Positions 39,874-54,111 of a stretch of 64,000 nt of DNA are shown here, in pieces. The DNA is from Sinohyriopsis cumingii. Lineage: Eukaryota > Mollusca > Bivalvia > Unionida > Unionidae. The position numbers and the translations under genes were made by a program. The stretch is from contig JAPYKE020000281.1 of the NCBI GenBank assembly GCA_028554795.2, positions 243,501 through 307,500 on the forward strand, read 5' to 3'. Within the stretch, counting starts at the first letter, position 1; the number at the start of each line of letters is the position of its first letter. The notes under the pieces are model-generated. The model was given only the letters and a program-made list of their open reading frames with translations, was not told the DNA's origin and ran no database searches.

Positions 39874-41430
39874 AACAAACATTATTGGCCCATATGATTC
39901 ACAAACATTATTGAAACATATGACTCACAAACATTATTAACCCATATGACTCACATACATTATTGGCCCATATGACTTACAAACATTATTAAGCCATATG
40001 ACTCAGGTGGCGCTCTACAGTTTCGTATTTTGCATAGGGGTAGGATTTTAAAGAAAAACAATTTCCCCCGATTTCCTCACTGGTTATACTGGCTATTTAA
40101 AAAAAGACATTGTATATCTTAGGTATAATTCAAAGAACCTTTAATTCCCTTTATTTTGGTGTATAATTGATGGGTGTACTATAGGTTATATAGTATACAG
40201 CTTGGCCTTACTGCAGATGTGCACCTTTCAAAAAAGTGCTAGCTCCCTTGGTCATTTTCACTTACTGAAATTCAGAGGTAAATTGTATAAAAAAGACCCG
40301 ATAACTTTTTTTTTTACATTTTATATATTTGGTAATTCATTCATTACACTTTCAGAATCTGGTATTGTCTAGTCTGGCAAAATTCATTTTCCCTATTTTA
40401 ATAGCTGCTATGGATAGTGTACTTTAGACTAATTCAGGCTGATTTTTTAGCACAAGGGAGCATTCATTTTAGTTAGCAGTGTGCTTAAATCATGTACAAT
40501 TTCCAAAGGTACAATATCTAAAGAAATATCATCCACATTACATTAATGTATCATAGAGGTATGCCAACATTCTCTCCACTGTGCATGTTTTAAATGCAAA
40601 CAACTTCACCTTACATACGTCACTCTCTCAAAAATACATACTAACTGGTGAGCGCCCCCTCACATACATTATTGAAACATATGTCTCACAGACATTATTG
40701 ACCATATCATTCACAGACATTATTGACCATATCACTCACAGACATTATTGACCATATCACTCGCAGACATTATTGACCATATCACTCACAGACATTATTG
40801 ACCATATCACTCGCAGACATTATTGACCATATCACTCACAGACATTATTGACCATATCACTCACAGACATTATTGACCATATCATTCACAGACATTATTG
40901 ACCATATCACTCACAGACATTATTGACCATATCACTCGCAGACATTATTGACCATATCACTCACAGACATTATTGACCATATCACTCACAGACATTATTG
41001 ACCATATCACTCACAGACATTATTGACCATATCATTCACAGACATTATTGACCATATCACTCACAGACATTATTGACCATATCACTCACAGACATTATTG
41101 ACCATATCACTCACAGACATTATTGACCATATCACTCGCAGACATTATTGACCATATCACTCGCAGACATTATTGGCCCATATGACTCACAGACATTATT
41201 GACCATATCACTCGCAGACATTATTGACCATATAACTCACAGACATTATTGACCATATCACTCACAGACATTATTGACCATATCACTCACAGACATTATT
41301 GACCATATAACTCACAGACATTATTGACCATATCACTCACAGACATTATTGACCATATCACTCACAGACATTATTGACCCATATCACTCACAGACATTAT
41401 TGACCATATCGCTCACAAACATTATGGACC
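39874..41430 (+). repeat. 25-bp satellite array interrupted by a MITE
   Basis: About 36 units of roughly CACTCACAGACATTATTGACC plus ATAT, running 39874-40005 and 40663-41430. Left-edge units are more diverged (CACAAACATTATTGGCCCAT). Variants ATTCACA and ACTCGCA recur at intervals of several units, hinting at higher-order duplication. Confidence 0.93.
40006..40659 (+). mobile_element. Intact MITE-like repeat (empty-site copy)
   Basis: A 654-bp copy with ends GGTGGCGCTC and GAGCGCCCCC, flanked by TCA (40003-40005 and 40660-40662), inserted in the 25-bp satellite. It is the uninterrupted relative of the copy broken by the Polinton and reads through the target with a single hexamer. No ORF. Confidence 0.88.
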
Positions 41431-43430
41431 CAGAAATTATGAGATTGTATATAGTTTGCTTGTTATAACTTGTATGTAATTTGCTTATTTGTCTGTAGGA
41501 AAAATAAGTGCATTGTGGGTAAATTAAATCAGGGTGACCTCATAACCCACCGTATTGGCTCCTTCCTTAGTCATAAAGGTTCTTTGCACTCTGGGCCCAT
41601 AATTGACTGACCTTGACCATAACATTTGTTATCTCCATCCGCTTTCATCTTACATTCATTATTGAGACATTATTCATGATTTTTATTAACCCTATCTACC
41701 CCTTACAGTACTAATTCCTACTCTAATTTCGTGATTCTATTATTGTAAACATACTATAATCAGTAAGTTATTTAATCCTACTTTACCTATTTTCAGACTA
41801 GTTAAGAACTAGTTCTTGTGCTCTCTAATAATGGGAATCATATAGTTTATAACGATTTATGAAGAGATTCGTAAACGTTTCGAAAAATGTCACGTGACAT
41901 TAAAGTATATTTCTTGACATTTAATTTTAAGACATCCTTAAGACACAGCTAATCTCCTTCTGCTCGTCTCACCCTTTTGATAATGAAATGGGATCTCTCC
42001 TTAGGTGTTAATCTTGAGTGATCAACTTTTCAAAGCCATCCATCTACACGTGTAGGTCAATGTCTTTTCTGAAATAATTGGGTTCTTATGTTTCAATATA
42101 TTTCAAGGTTTGTGTAAAATTATTATCGTCGAGATTTTTTGCAAGTTATTCTAACTATTGTCACATAAGCCCAAAGCTACTTGAGAGAAACTATTCCATG
42201 AACCTGAAACTGTTTGTGCAACTGTCGCATGAATCGGAAGCTATCTGGGAATATGACGGTCCTCTAAACAAAGTAAGTCTTTATCATCCGTTTAAAACTG
42301 TATCGACTCTAAAATACATGACAAAAAAAGTGTAGATTTTAGTATTTTTTTTTTTGTATTATAGTTATTTCTTGATGAGAGTAATGCTTAACCAATGTAT
42401 TAATACGCAGATACCATTGTTGATGAAAAGTGTTACATACGTTAAATCTCCTTAATTGCAGTTACGCTCATTATAAACATGTTATATGCACTTACCAATT
42501 AAATACATGTAATCTCCCTCTATAACATTGTTTCATTCGTCCATAACAAATATGGCATGTCTGTCACGTTGAACATTTTTTCTGTCTTTGCTTGCAAATG
42601 TTTACTTACAATGTTAATTAATTTGTCGAACTTTTTCTGACACACTCTTTACTTCTAATCAACTTTTCAATGAAGTCTTTACTCCAGACTTATAATCTAT
42701 GTGTGCTAAATTGATTTGCAGGATAAATCCAGATGATATATTTTCATAAACACAAGACCATTCATTCGTCTTACAGGTAAGCTATTAAAAGTTCTAGTTG
42801 TAGAAGATTTTAAATATTAGTCTGTTATTTTCACCCCAGAATGATTTGTTATACGTAAGTTACCCATTATAGGATTTATTGTAGTTGATCCCTCTGTGTG
42901 AAAATACTTACGCAATTAAATGTTAATACCATTAGATTAACTGTCTTTAATGATTATTGAAAGGTTTCTTATAGAATACATCGCACTATGCAGCTAGGTA
43001 AATATAGTGTAAACTGCGAAGACCCGAAATTGAATATTAGCTCTACAATTAGTCTGCGTAACTAAAATTACACTTTCTACTCACTCTTGCGAGAAAATGT
43101 ACTTGTAGACCTTGCAGTGGTGTCAAGACTAACTGGTGATCAAAATACTATCAAGTCATTCCGTACACATGAGTTACAACAGTTTCTCGTCAAGCTAAAT
43201 GCCGATTTTATCTACACTTTTCAGCTGTAGAAGATTATCACCTTTCATAATAATAAGAACCCAATTAATGTTCACTTTGTACTGGAGCCTAAATCAGGAA
43301 ATATAACTCAGTTTATCTCATCTGCTTTGGTTTATTGTTATGTGTTTCAAGGCTTTTGAACACATAATTTTTCTTTCTTTATATGGCATTTAGTATTTAG
43401 ATGCCAATTTGTATGACTTCCACGATTAAT
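41431..43430. other. Host intergenic DNA, no gene seen
   Basis: AT-rich. The open frame at 42078-42335 shows no family features. Confidence 0.55.
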
Positions 43431-43740
43431 TTTCTCGCAAATCTCCTTCATACTATGTATGTTAACGGATACGCCTTAGACTGACACGCAACACACAGTT
43501 TTCTAGCGAATCTCCGTCATACTATGTATGTAAAAGGATACGACTTTTTGACATGCAACACACAGTTCTCTCGCAAATCTCCGTCATACTATGTATGTAA
43601 AAGGATACGACCTTTTGACATGCAACACACAGTTCTCTCGCACATCTCCGTCATACTATGTATGTAAAAGGATACGACCTTTTGACATGCAACACACATT
43701 TTTCTGGCGAATCTCCGTCACACTACGTATGTAACAATCT
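43431..43740 (+). repeat. 67-bp tandem repeat, about 4.5 copies
   Basis: The word ATCTCC followed by GTCATACTATGTATGT recurs at 43441, 43510, 43577, 43644 and 43711, a period of 67-69. Confidence 0.92.
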
Positions 43741-44300
<560 letters not shown>

Positions 44301-44540
44301 CGAGTGGCCGAGTGGTCTAAAGCGTTCTCCGTTACGGATCACTGCCATCTCACCTCTGTCTGCGTTGGTTCGAGTCTTGGATTCAGGCAATGTGGGTATG
44401 TGAGAAAGCTTGCCAGCAGCTTCTCGTGGGTCTCTGGTTATTCCCGGGGTTTTCCCGGGTTCTTCCTCCACCATTAATACTGGCCGCCATACATAGCCTA
44501 TCGAGTGCTGAAAAATGGCGTTAAACCCCACAACAACAAC

Positions 44541-44541
<1 letters not shown>
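44301..44541 (+). mobile_element. tRNA-derived SINE, full length
   Basis: A-box TGGCCGAGTGG (44305-44315) and B-box GGTTCGAGTC (44367-44376) form a Ser/Leu-tRNA-like head. An unrelated body follows, with a 3' end GGCGTTAAACCCCACAACAA. The CAACAAC tail and body type are common in molluscan genomes. A reverse copy is at 62420-62590. Confidence 0.85.

Positions 44542-44578
<37 letters not shown>
44542..44578. repeat. (GA)n microsatellite following the SINE
   Basis: About 18 GA units; a second short (GA)n tract is at 44672-44703. Confidence 0.9.
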
Positions 44579-44580
<2 letters not shown>

Positions 44581-44667
44581 TGAATCTATATGGATGGATC
44601 ATAGAAACATAACTTATGTGTAACCTAGATATTTTTGTACATGTATTTTAATGCATTATCATTGACT

Positions 44668-44709
<42 letters not shown>

Positions 44710-44997
44710 TATGGCATGCCTATCGAAGACTGAATGAAACGTTTTACTGGAAAATGTCCAACTGTTTACGACATGGTTGGTAATGCTGACAGAACAATAA
44801 CATCAACAACATAAGGTGTATTAATCAATGTCAGATGTTAATGATTTTTGCTTGATCTGGTTCCAACTATTGTGTGAACCTATCAATTTAACACACATCA
44901 GGAAGAACTTGGTATAATATATAGTTTAACTACATCCATAACAAATAACTGAATAGAGTACTGAGTAAGTTGACCAGAATGAATAAGTTAAAGGACA

Positions 44998-45121
<124 letters not shown>

Positions 45122-45184
45122 AATGGATTCAAAGGTGCATGTGGAAATGGATTGACGGAGGAGTGGATGAATATTAGATACATA

Positions 45185-45415
45185 AATTCATGTTTGTACA
45201 TATATTTTAATGCATAACCTTTCACTTCATGTGTACCCTGGATATCGTATATACATGTATTTTAATGCATTACCTTTTGCTTCATATGTACCCTGGATAT
45301 TGTGGGTACATGTATTCGAATGCATTACCTTTGACTTCATGTGTACATGTATTTTAACGAATTACCTTTGACTTCATGTGTCACCTAGATATGTTTGTAC
45401 ATGTATTATTAAAAG
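45185..45415 (+). repeat. Diverged tandem repeat of about 55 bp
   Basis: Four units built on GTACATGTATTTTAATGCAT and ACCTTTGACTTCATGTGTAC, with a related piece at 44615-44670. Confidence 0.8.
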
Positions 45416-48400
45416 TACTTTTACATTCAGGGTGTGTTGTTGGCCATTTTAAATATTTTGTAGCAAAGTCATTCGTAGAAGCAGATATCTTGACCGATGA
45501 AAAAGAGACATATAACAGTTTTCACTATTTCCGGTTGCAACTAATTTGCGCAGAACCTAACAAATCATGATGTCTCCAAGTAACCTGAAATCTGACGAAC
45601 AATAAAGGGTCATATTTAGCTAGTAACTGTAAAGTAACCTCTTTAAATAGAGTCGCTTCCTTGCCAAAAATGTATTGGGGAATAAGTGCGATGTTTGAGT
45701 AGTGATTGTACCTCAAACATATTCAAGGTGATTAATCCATGAAAAAAATCTATTTTTAAGTTGTACCAGTGTTTAATTTTTCAACCTTTTTATTACTTTC
45801 AATACTTTATAGGTCAAGAGAACTCCAACATACACAAGTTTTTACTTCACTCGCTGACAGCAAATTGACTCAGAAGACTGTGCACGTGACCGAAATGGTC
45901 AAAACGGGTAAAACAGACAGTTTTCTTTTCTTTTATTGTATACAAAAATCAAATCCGATATAAAATGTTGTATGCGACGACGTGTTTGTATTTCCATGGC
46001 CATGAGAGATTAATTTTTACATTCGTTTGTGATGGTTGATCAAACTTTTGTATGAGCAAAGGATTTGGCATATTTTGTAAGCGAACAACGTTTAATTGTC
46101 ATTTGACTTTGGCATTATTTACAAGTAACACTTTCATTTAGTCAAGAACAGTGTAATAATGTGTATGTTCGTTGGCATTGCAATAATAAATATTTTAGAG
46201 AATGTTGAAGAGGAGATCTTACGTGAAATATTTTGTGAAAACGTATAAACTCTGTCAGAAAGATTGATTAGATCGGCGAAACAAATATAATTTCCAATAC
46301 TTGTATTTACTCATAATCCATCATTGGACAAACTTGTTACTGGAATTTCCAAGATTGATGCATCTGGCGAAGATGAAGATCTGGCTGATATGAGTGTCAG
46401 AAGTCTAGTCTAAGATTACCATTTTTTAAAAAAAATCCGGCCTTGTTGATAATTATTTTTCAGATTCATTTTTCATGGATGTTAACACAGTTCTGACGAC
46501 TGGTAGTATAGTATACATTAATGGCTGCAAAGGGGAGTGTATGCATCAGTCTTTCAAATAATGATCGATCACATTATAAATCCCTTTGCACATTGTCAGA
46601 GAAAGGGGCGTTTGCTGTAAAACTGAATATAACTGCATATCGCGTAAAAATATTTCGAAACTTTTAATTGGACATTTCGCAGCCGCGAGTCCATCACGTA
46701 CGCAACGATTTAAATGTTGTAATACGCTACCATTACCATTTCAGAGTCCCCGACCCTTCAGTATCCTCGACTCCTGGTCTTTATGAGTGCTTGTATGTGT
46801 TATTACGTAGCACGTCTTGGTCTAAAAACACTATCCGCGTACAACATTTGCAATTATCAATCGTTCTAAAAAGAAAAAATGCAAAGCAAACATTAAAAGT
46901 CTTTTTAACAATGCGGTGACTATGATCTCTTAGTGCCAAGAAATTATATCTCAGCTGTGGTTATTGCTATTCTTAGGAAACGCATAGAGATGTTATCTAC
47001 TTCTATTCGATTAGAAGGTAAGATATTTCTCGAAATGTCCGTGAAGAAATTCAAGCTGAATCTCTTTAGTGCAGGATTGTTGAAGGCAGCTTTTCAGGTG
47101 TTTATGGACTTGCTTTTAGTCGTTGTTTTAAAAATAAGTCATCATCTTGTATATAAATAGAAATTCAAAAATGTTCAGTCAGATGAAATTACGTAAGCAA
47201 ACATAGCGTGCATTTTGGCTTGGACAAATTTTCATTTGAGTATTGAACATAAAACGAATGATAAATGGGCGACTTTTGTACATGTGAATTATTGCAAGAC
47301 ACACTGGGCGACTTTTGTACATGTGAATTATTGCAAGACACACTGATACTAACCCCAACCATTGATTATTGACTTACAATTGACAATTGCAGTATGGTGA
47401 CACATAACAGCACAGTTATAATGACGTCATTATGTTTCTTCTTATGTTGCCTCTAGGTTTGGTACAGTAGACCAATAACACTGTGATAGCCATGTGCTAA
47501 ATGTTCAACATTATCAATGTCTCATTTAATGCTAGGCTCGGGGGTGGGGATTCCGTGCAATTATAGATGCTGGAGACAAATTGCAACAGCTGGGACTATT
47601 ATTTAAATAAATATTTGTCAAAGTTTTATTAATTGAAAAGTTTGTTTAATTTACGCTTTGCCCTTACAATAGTTTTGCATCACCATTTTCTTTACAATGA
47701 GAAATACATATCTTTGCGATAAACACTAAGCCATCAATTCCTTTGTTTATACAAAGTTTTCTTTTTCTTGTGCAATTCGTATCATCATGGCTAAAGTAAG
47801 GACTCATCCATATCGTTAATTCAAGGACCCATGGCCCTTTGTACAACATAACGAGATGTGAAGACATGATTATTTTCATCACGAGCTGCAAGCGTCTCCA
47901 TCAGCAGAGCATACGTTTTTTATATATAGAAAAAAAAACCACTTTACTGGAGGCGTTGTAACGGGGATATCCCAATAAGCTCCATATACCCCTACCATTT
48001 ACAATTTTGCCTATATTCTTGTTTATACAGAAATGATGGTGAAAGATGGCCCATGTCGATGTTTATGCAAATGATGTTTATTCAAATAATGCTTATATAA
48101 TCACTTTAAACAAGAAATAATGACAGTTAGTTATTTCCCTTGATTACGATCTATTTATAGATATACTCAGATAAAAATGGGTCTAACCATAAGCTAAGAA
48201 AAGTGGTTGATTTGTTATTCATATATAAATTGCAGTCTGTTTATATATAGTTGTGGAAATGTCTATTGTCTCATGGGGTTGACAACAATGTCGTGATATT
48301 CTGTCTGGGGTCCATTCCGAGATCCTGAAATAGTAATGAGGCGTGCATCCTAAGCCGTTTACACTTGTGACCGAGTGCAGGTGGATTAGCTGTTCCTAAA

Positions 48401-48640
48401 TGCTGAGGAACGTAAAAATTTAGCAGGGCTAGAACACAGCTCGAAACTTGGTTTTTGCAAAATTTATTTCGTGCGCATATGGCCTCACCTGAAAAATTAT
48501 ATTAGCCGCCTCTTAGATACTATCATATTTTTAATACCGAATTAAACAAACAATATAGTCACAAACTATATTTGAACTCTACTCGGAACTATTTCACGAA
48601 AGCGCATAAAGGAGAAGTCAGCAGACTGGTACCCAGTTAT
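45416..48640. other. Host intergenic DNA with little recognisable content
   Basis: A 38-bp perfect tandem duplication lies at about 47268-47343 (GGGCGACTTTTGTACATGTG). Around 46195-46410 the plus strand reads short peptide-like pieces (LENVEEEILREIFCENV; KIDASGEDEDLADMSVRSLV) broken by stops, which may belong to the coding fossil further right. No intact gene. Confidence 0.45.
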
Positions 48641-50200
48641 GCCGACCCTATTATACAACTCTGAGTTGGCCACAGTTCTTTTTCTTACTTTGCATCTCCT
48701 GACGACGCAGCCAAAAAAGAGCATGGCGAGAATAAAGATTACATAAACTTGCCCTGCCTCTGGTGAAAGTTATTAGAGCCAGTCATCAGAGACCATTAAA
48801 GGTGAGAAAAGCATTTGCAACAACATCTGCATCAGAACTACAGACGGCTTCAAATATAGTCCAGCTGGTTATATTGCAGACGGCAATATATAATATTTCT
48901 TGAATTCTCGAGTCCTTTCATCAGAGATTTAAGAGGCTGCGTGATTATTATTTACTTCAAGTATTATTGGGTCTGGAATTTCTGTCACAACATTACACGA
49001 TCTTCATGTAGACATGATTATTAGCCCAGTATCGCTGAGCCAACTTGGATTCTAACCGTAGAATGACAAAAGACTTGACAAAAGACTAAAGCAGACATGA
49101 GAGGGATTGAATCATTATAGACATCAGAGGATTCTTTGGTTACTAAAATGATTTTATTGACTTAGGCAAATCTAACAAAACAGAATTATCACCGTTCTTG
49201 AAAAAAGAGTTGCATAAAGAATACGACTACGTTATCGCAAGCGTGTATCCTGAGGGAAAGATAGTTCTCGTCTTGCCTTGAGAAATTTGTAAAATGACAT
49301 CCCATTACATTACGCGCGTACCAGGTTATGACAAAAATTTAATAGCATTATATATCAAAATTGCGACAGATTGTATTTGTATATAATGTACAGTATTGAC
49401 TCTGAATGAATAAATAAGGGCGGCATGTGTATAATATATAAGTAAAATTTCGCCCAGGATTAAAGGTTAGCTAGACGATAAAAGACATCCGGTACCTAAC
49501 AAGTACGAACATTGTCTAGGACGCTTTAAAATAATGTATCTGATATCAAAAGAACATCTTGATCACTTTAATTTTTACGTTGAGATCGCTTTTGAACTAG
49601 AAAGACCTAGCCAGATACTATGAGAACAATACAACAAACTGGCAGCAGGAAATCTTTGTACGATTTTGTCAAGGCTATTATGGACATCAGCAAATTATAA
49701 GTCACATTGCATGTATTAATCTCACAAAGTTTATAAAACCACGACCAGCTTTAGTGCCAGCGCTTGTATTTTCAATGTTGTGGTACTGATATTTTCATGC
49801 AAAGTTTGTTTCATAATTTGAAAGTAACAATTACTTCGTTCTACCACGATGTTGCGTACTATTCTGAATTCTTAGAACAAATCTGCCATGTTGAATGTGG
49901 CGCCATGCAAGCAGGTCCTGATCAGATTTAGAATTTGTGTGTATATTAGGTAAAAGATATTTGAACATAGCCTCTTTGTTTTGAATTCTAGGCCCCACTT
50001 TTCTAAGGACAATTTTCAACACGACCCAAGCTTCATAAATAATCTAAAAAATGGATTTAGAAATGGCCCCGTTCCAGCAATACCTGCAGAGATTTGTAAT
50101 AATGGAACAGGAGACAAGAAAATAATAATCGTTTGTAAAGTCTTTTGGATTTCGCGAAGCAGAAGTCTAGTTTGTAATAATATGCGATAAGTTCGGCGTT
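48640..50200 (+). pseudogene. Degenerate coding fragments of unknown family (plus strand)
   Basis: Several stretches read as protein without being open over any length: RPLKVRKAFATTSASELQTA (near 48795), LSPFLKKELHKEYDYVIASV (near 49190), FKIMYLISKEHLDHFNFYVE (near 49530) and MDLEMAPFQQYLQRFVIMEQ (near 50051). They are separated by stops and frameshifts. Amino-acid composition and length suggest old genes, possibly of a viral element adjoining the polymerase fossil at 52.6 kb. Identity is unknown. Confidence 0.4.
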
Positions 50201-50339
50201 CTGTTCCTTTTCATTATAGCTGCTAATATGCTTACAGTCTTTGATATCTTTAATCGTATGTACCATTGCAGGTTCATTTGCTGCAAGCGATTAATTAATT
50301 GGCTTGACCAAAGTTAGATTTACTCGTACATTATTCGTG

Positions 50340-52266
50340 AAAAAGCTGTAGTCAATTTTTCCAATCCTTCAATATGTTTTAATCTGATGATCAGCTTCTT
50401 GAGTACCCGTTAAGGCAGCACTTTGTTGCACCTCTGTGAAATGTCTACCTTTTGACTGCGAATATTTTATAACATGAACAAGCGAACTGATATCTACATC
50501 CAGTCGCATCAAATATCTCACGGTCAGATAACAGTCGTCATCTAGATTTGATATTTTCGCACATAAGCTACAAGGTCAGGTTTTGGCTTTCCTGCTTGTG
50601 GTTGTAGAACATCATGTTGAGGCTGTTGCAGCTGAAGTCGTGACTGCGTATTTTCGGCTTCCATTTTGCTGATGCCTTATTTATGAAGATAGGGCAATTT
50701 TTCCTGATAACCATTATGGTATACTCGCATGTCTGCGTAATCTAAAATTATGTTTCATGAAATTCTGATGCCCCTGGATCACCAACACATTTTTTTCTCG
50801 TGGTATTTCTGTTGTGACCGATGTTTGCTCCTTAAGCAAACTATTCGGCCATCAATTTTGGATCTAATAAAATCAAAAGCGATTCGAAACTCGTTGGCAT
50901 CATGTGCTTATAGTAATACCTCACCATAAGATAATGAGCCTTAAGTATTTGTTGCAGAATAGGCTTAAACTCGACATCTAATTTGTCATTGATCAGATCT
51001 AAAAGATTGGTTTGCATTTTCCTCATGATCTTCTTGTCACATTTGATGTCTAGAAGATGATTTATTACTTTCACATTTGTTTATCCTAGACCTGAAAAAT
51101 ATCCGCTAAGTATAATTTTAATATTATCATCAAACACTTCAAGAGCTAATTTGTCTTCTATCATTGGTTTTCAAATATGCTTTAAAGTCGAGCTAAGAAA
51201 CCTGCTGTCATACTCGTCATTGTATTTTTGATGAAAAATTAAGCTTCAACGATATTTTTGTACGATTGAAATTGATCTTCATGTCATCGTTCAAGTTATG
51301 GCTGTGGTTGTTGAATTTCTGCTTTAGGCTTAGGCTCCTCTTCATCGTATGAATGTAGTTACTAGGTTACTAGTTTTCATAATTAGACAAATTCATCACC
51401 GGTATCATCATATTCTGACTCAGGTGGTGTAGAACCTTCCTCTGCTGATGCGTTATTGCCGTTTTTGTTTATGTTTTTGGATTTTTCTAGTCAGACTTGC
51501 TAGCAAATACAATCACGATCTTCGCTAGGGTCATTTAATTCTTTCGCGTTCATCGTTTGGATTTTTGTTATTAAAAAATTGCTTTGCTCCGATGATTGAT
51601 TCTAAGGCTTCACTACTCAGCTCATTTATTACACTTTTTACAATCATATCGACCTTCTTGTCAAGGTAGCTGACACTTTATGATTGATATATTGTTTTAA
51701 ATTATTATAATTATCACGTTCGTCGTATAGCTGATTTGCTCTCATCGTATGTATTGAAAATAATCTTGTTCATATCAACGGCTAGCCTAAACGCAGCTGG
51801 ATTTAAACTAATCGGCTTCAATAAGTTTATATATATACGAGGCTGCTTACTAAAATCATCCAGCGTAACATTTGAAAGTAACTTAGGTAAGGCTTTATTT
51901 GGAAGCGCAAACACAAAACAAAACAAGATGAATGAAGAAATTTGTTTGTGCTAGATTTAGCTAATTCATAAGTGTACAAAACATACTTATTACCTTTATG
52001 CTAGCATAAAGAGTCCATTGCACCCAGAAGTTAGTGAAAACACCTGCAGCAGAAGACTCGTTTCCAGGCTCTACGTTAGCGACGTTGCTGGTAAAGGTGT
52101 AAAATGCTTTCTTTGGTAAAGATATTAAATGCTTTCTAAACACTCCTGTATTCATTTGACCCACATACCTGAAATGCACTTGTTTGTGTAATTGTACAAC
52201 AGCGGTGGAATATGACCAATCATAAAGCTTCACTCGTTTTACATTGACAATTTCTTTCTTACGCAT
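50340..52266 (-). pseudogene. Degenerate multi-gene coding segment of unknown origin (minus strand)
   Basis: Read on the minus strand from 52266, coding-like pieces follow each other: 52266-51961 (including AVVQLHKQVHFRYVGQMNTG), 51926-51714 (LPKLLSNVTLDDFSKQPRIY), about 51680-51540 (YLDKKVDMIVKSVINELSSE), an acidic end near 51440 (STPPESEYDDTGDEFV), 51074-50841 (INHLLDIKCDKKIMRKMQTN) and about 50660 (MEAENTQSRLQLQQPQ). Stops and frame changes separate them. The acidic, Pro/Gln-rich termini and order suggest two or three former genes. I recognise no family. They might belong to a dead Polinton-like or other endogenous viral element. Confidence 0.45.
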
Positions 52267-52759
52267 CTGAATTATCAGCGCTTACATATTTTACTGACAG
52301 TTCACATGCATGCGATTCTGAATCCATCTGGCGCCTGAATAATGATTGGACTATATGCCACCGCAAAAGCCTTAAGAAATAAAAACATAACCTGCCACCC
52401 GAAAGTAAATCAATTGGAATTATCCTTAGATAAATCTGATGTCATTCCAATATAGATATTTCTCGCAGTCGTGTCACTACCTAGCATTCTGCCAGAATGA
52501 AATTTGTATCCGCATACTGATTATGGCTGCGTTTACATTTTTTTCTTCGCGTTGGCAAATCTATACTCTTCATTGCTGCACATTGCTAAAGGAACATTTG
52601 AGGTCATGCCAAAGCGACTTATCAAAAATCGCTGCGTGTTGTTGCCACCTGCGCCACGTGGTCAGTCATATTTTGAGCTGCCTGCTGTATTCAAATCAGG
52701 TCAGAATTGTATCAATGTGCAGAATAATGACAGCAAATTTTGTATGTGGTCCGGGAATC

Positions 52760-53495
52760 GGTCAGAAATTCATAATCGATAATCGGTTCCACTTAACCAA
52801 CTGATAATCGATTATAATCGGTTACTAAGAGCAAATTATAATTTTTGTCTGTTATTCAGTTATATCTTTGATCAATAGTTCAAGATGTTAGAAAATGTAC
52901 AGGAGTAATCTCTTTTAATGACATGTATACTTTAACCTGATAATATTACATTTTTGTCTATTGTGTTGTGTTATTTTTGTACTACATCTTTGTTAAATGA
53001 ACGCAACTTTTTATGGCTGATAAGTCATATGCAACTGAAATACTGCTACAATCCCCCAAAATCCTTTCATTCATATGTGATGTGTCTATAATTTTAAGTG
53101 TAGAAGGACATGGTTTTCTTGTTTGACATTGTTTACAAATACTACAAATAATGTTGCATTTAAAACTGAAACAAATCATCAAAATGTGTTTAAATTTATT
53201 AACTCAACTATTTAACAACTTGATCATGTAATAATGGCTATAAGTTCCTAATTATGAAATTTTGCACCTATGAAATATTATATGGTTTTATATTTGTAGT
53301 TGTGAAGGGAATTAATAAATTTCAGGTCAACTTTAGTGGCTGGGAGTTTTACTAACCTTTGTGCTTTACATACAACTAAAAAGTAGTCTCCCTTTACACA
53401 AATCTATTATGGAGTTTCACAATCGATTATCTTATTGGTTCGCTCAGCCAACTGATGATCGATTATAATCGATAATCGGAACAACACTAGGCCCG
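52760..53495. repeat. AT-rich repeat with palindromic termini inserted in the fossil polymerase
   Basis: Both ends carry clusters of ATCGATTATAATCG-type palindromes next to CCAACTGAT (52795-52830 and 53420-53490). The inner part is AT-rich and non-coding. It separates two consecutive pieces of the polymerase fossil, so it probably entered as a small mobile repeat. Confidence 0.55.
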
Positions 53496-53714
53496 TCTAT
53501 CCAACAGCAAAAAAGAAAATTAAACAGAGCGAGCAAGTCTGCTCCGGGTAAACATTCCTTTTTCAATTAAGTACCTAAATCTGAGGTTCCAAATATTATT
53601 TCAGTACTTTTTTTTGACGCTATCGACACCGCACGTGTTTATATGCCCCATAAACCCTGCCGACATGTGAAAATGAAGTAGATTGGCTTTATGTACATGA
53701 TGATACAAAAGAAG

Positions 53715-53800
53715 GCCACTACATCTGGATTAAGACGGCCACTACCTATGGATTAAGACGGACATTGCATATAGATTAAGACGGCCACTACATCTGGATT
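53715..53800. repeat. Short tandem repeat of about 25 bp
   Basis: Four imperfect copies around GGATTAAGACGGCCACTA. Confidence 0.85.
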
Positions 53801-54111
53801 TATAATGGCTTGATGTTTGATGAATGACCAATAAAACAAGCGATTGAAAATGTATTACTGCAGAAAGCGTCTCCATGGTTTTACTACCAAGGATTTACTT
53901 GTCGAACACGACAGAATATGTACCAAAGTTGTAAGAGCGATCAGGTCTAATAAAAATAGTTACTCTAAATTTGAAATCTTTTCCCGTATCACCGGAAAGC
54001 CTTCTATCGTTCACGTAGATTTCAAGTAGCTGCTGGCAACTATATCATGTGTCATGTTGATCCAAATAAATCCTCTACGATACAATATCAGGAGCATGTT
54101 CCATGTGACTA

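Noticed and set aside
40663-41430. CRISPR-like array
   Set aside because: Continuous 25-bp tandem repeat without unique spacers in a eukaryotic genome; it is a satellite.
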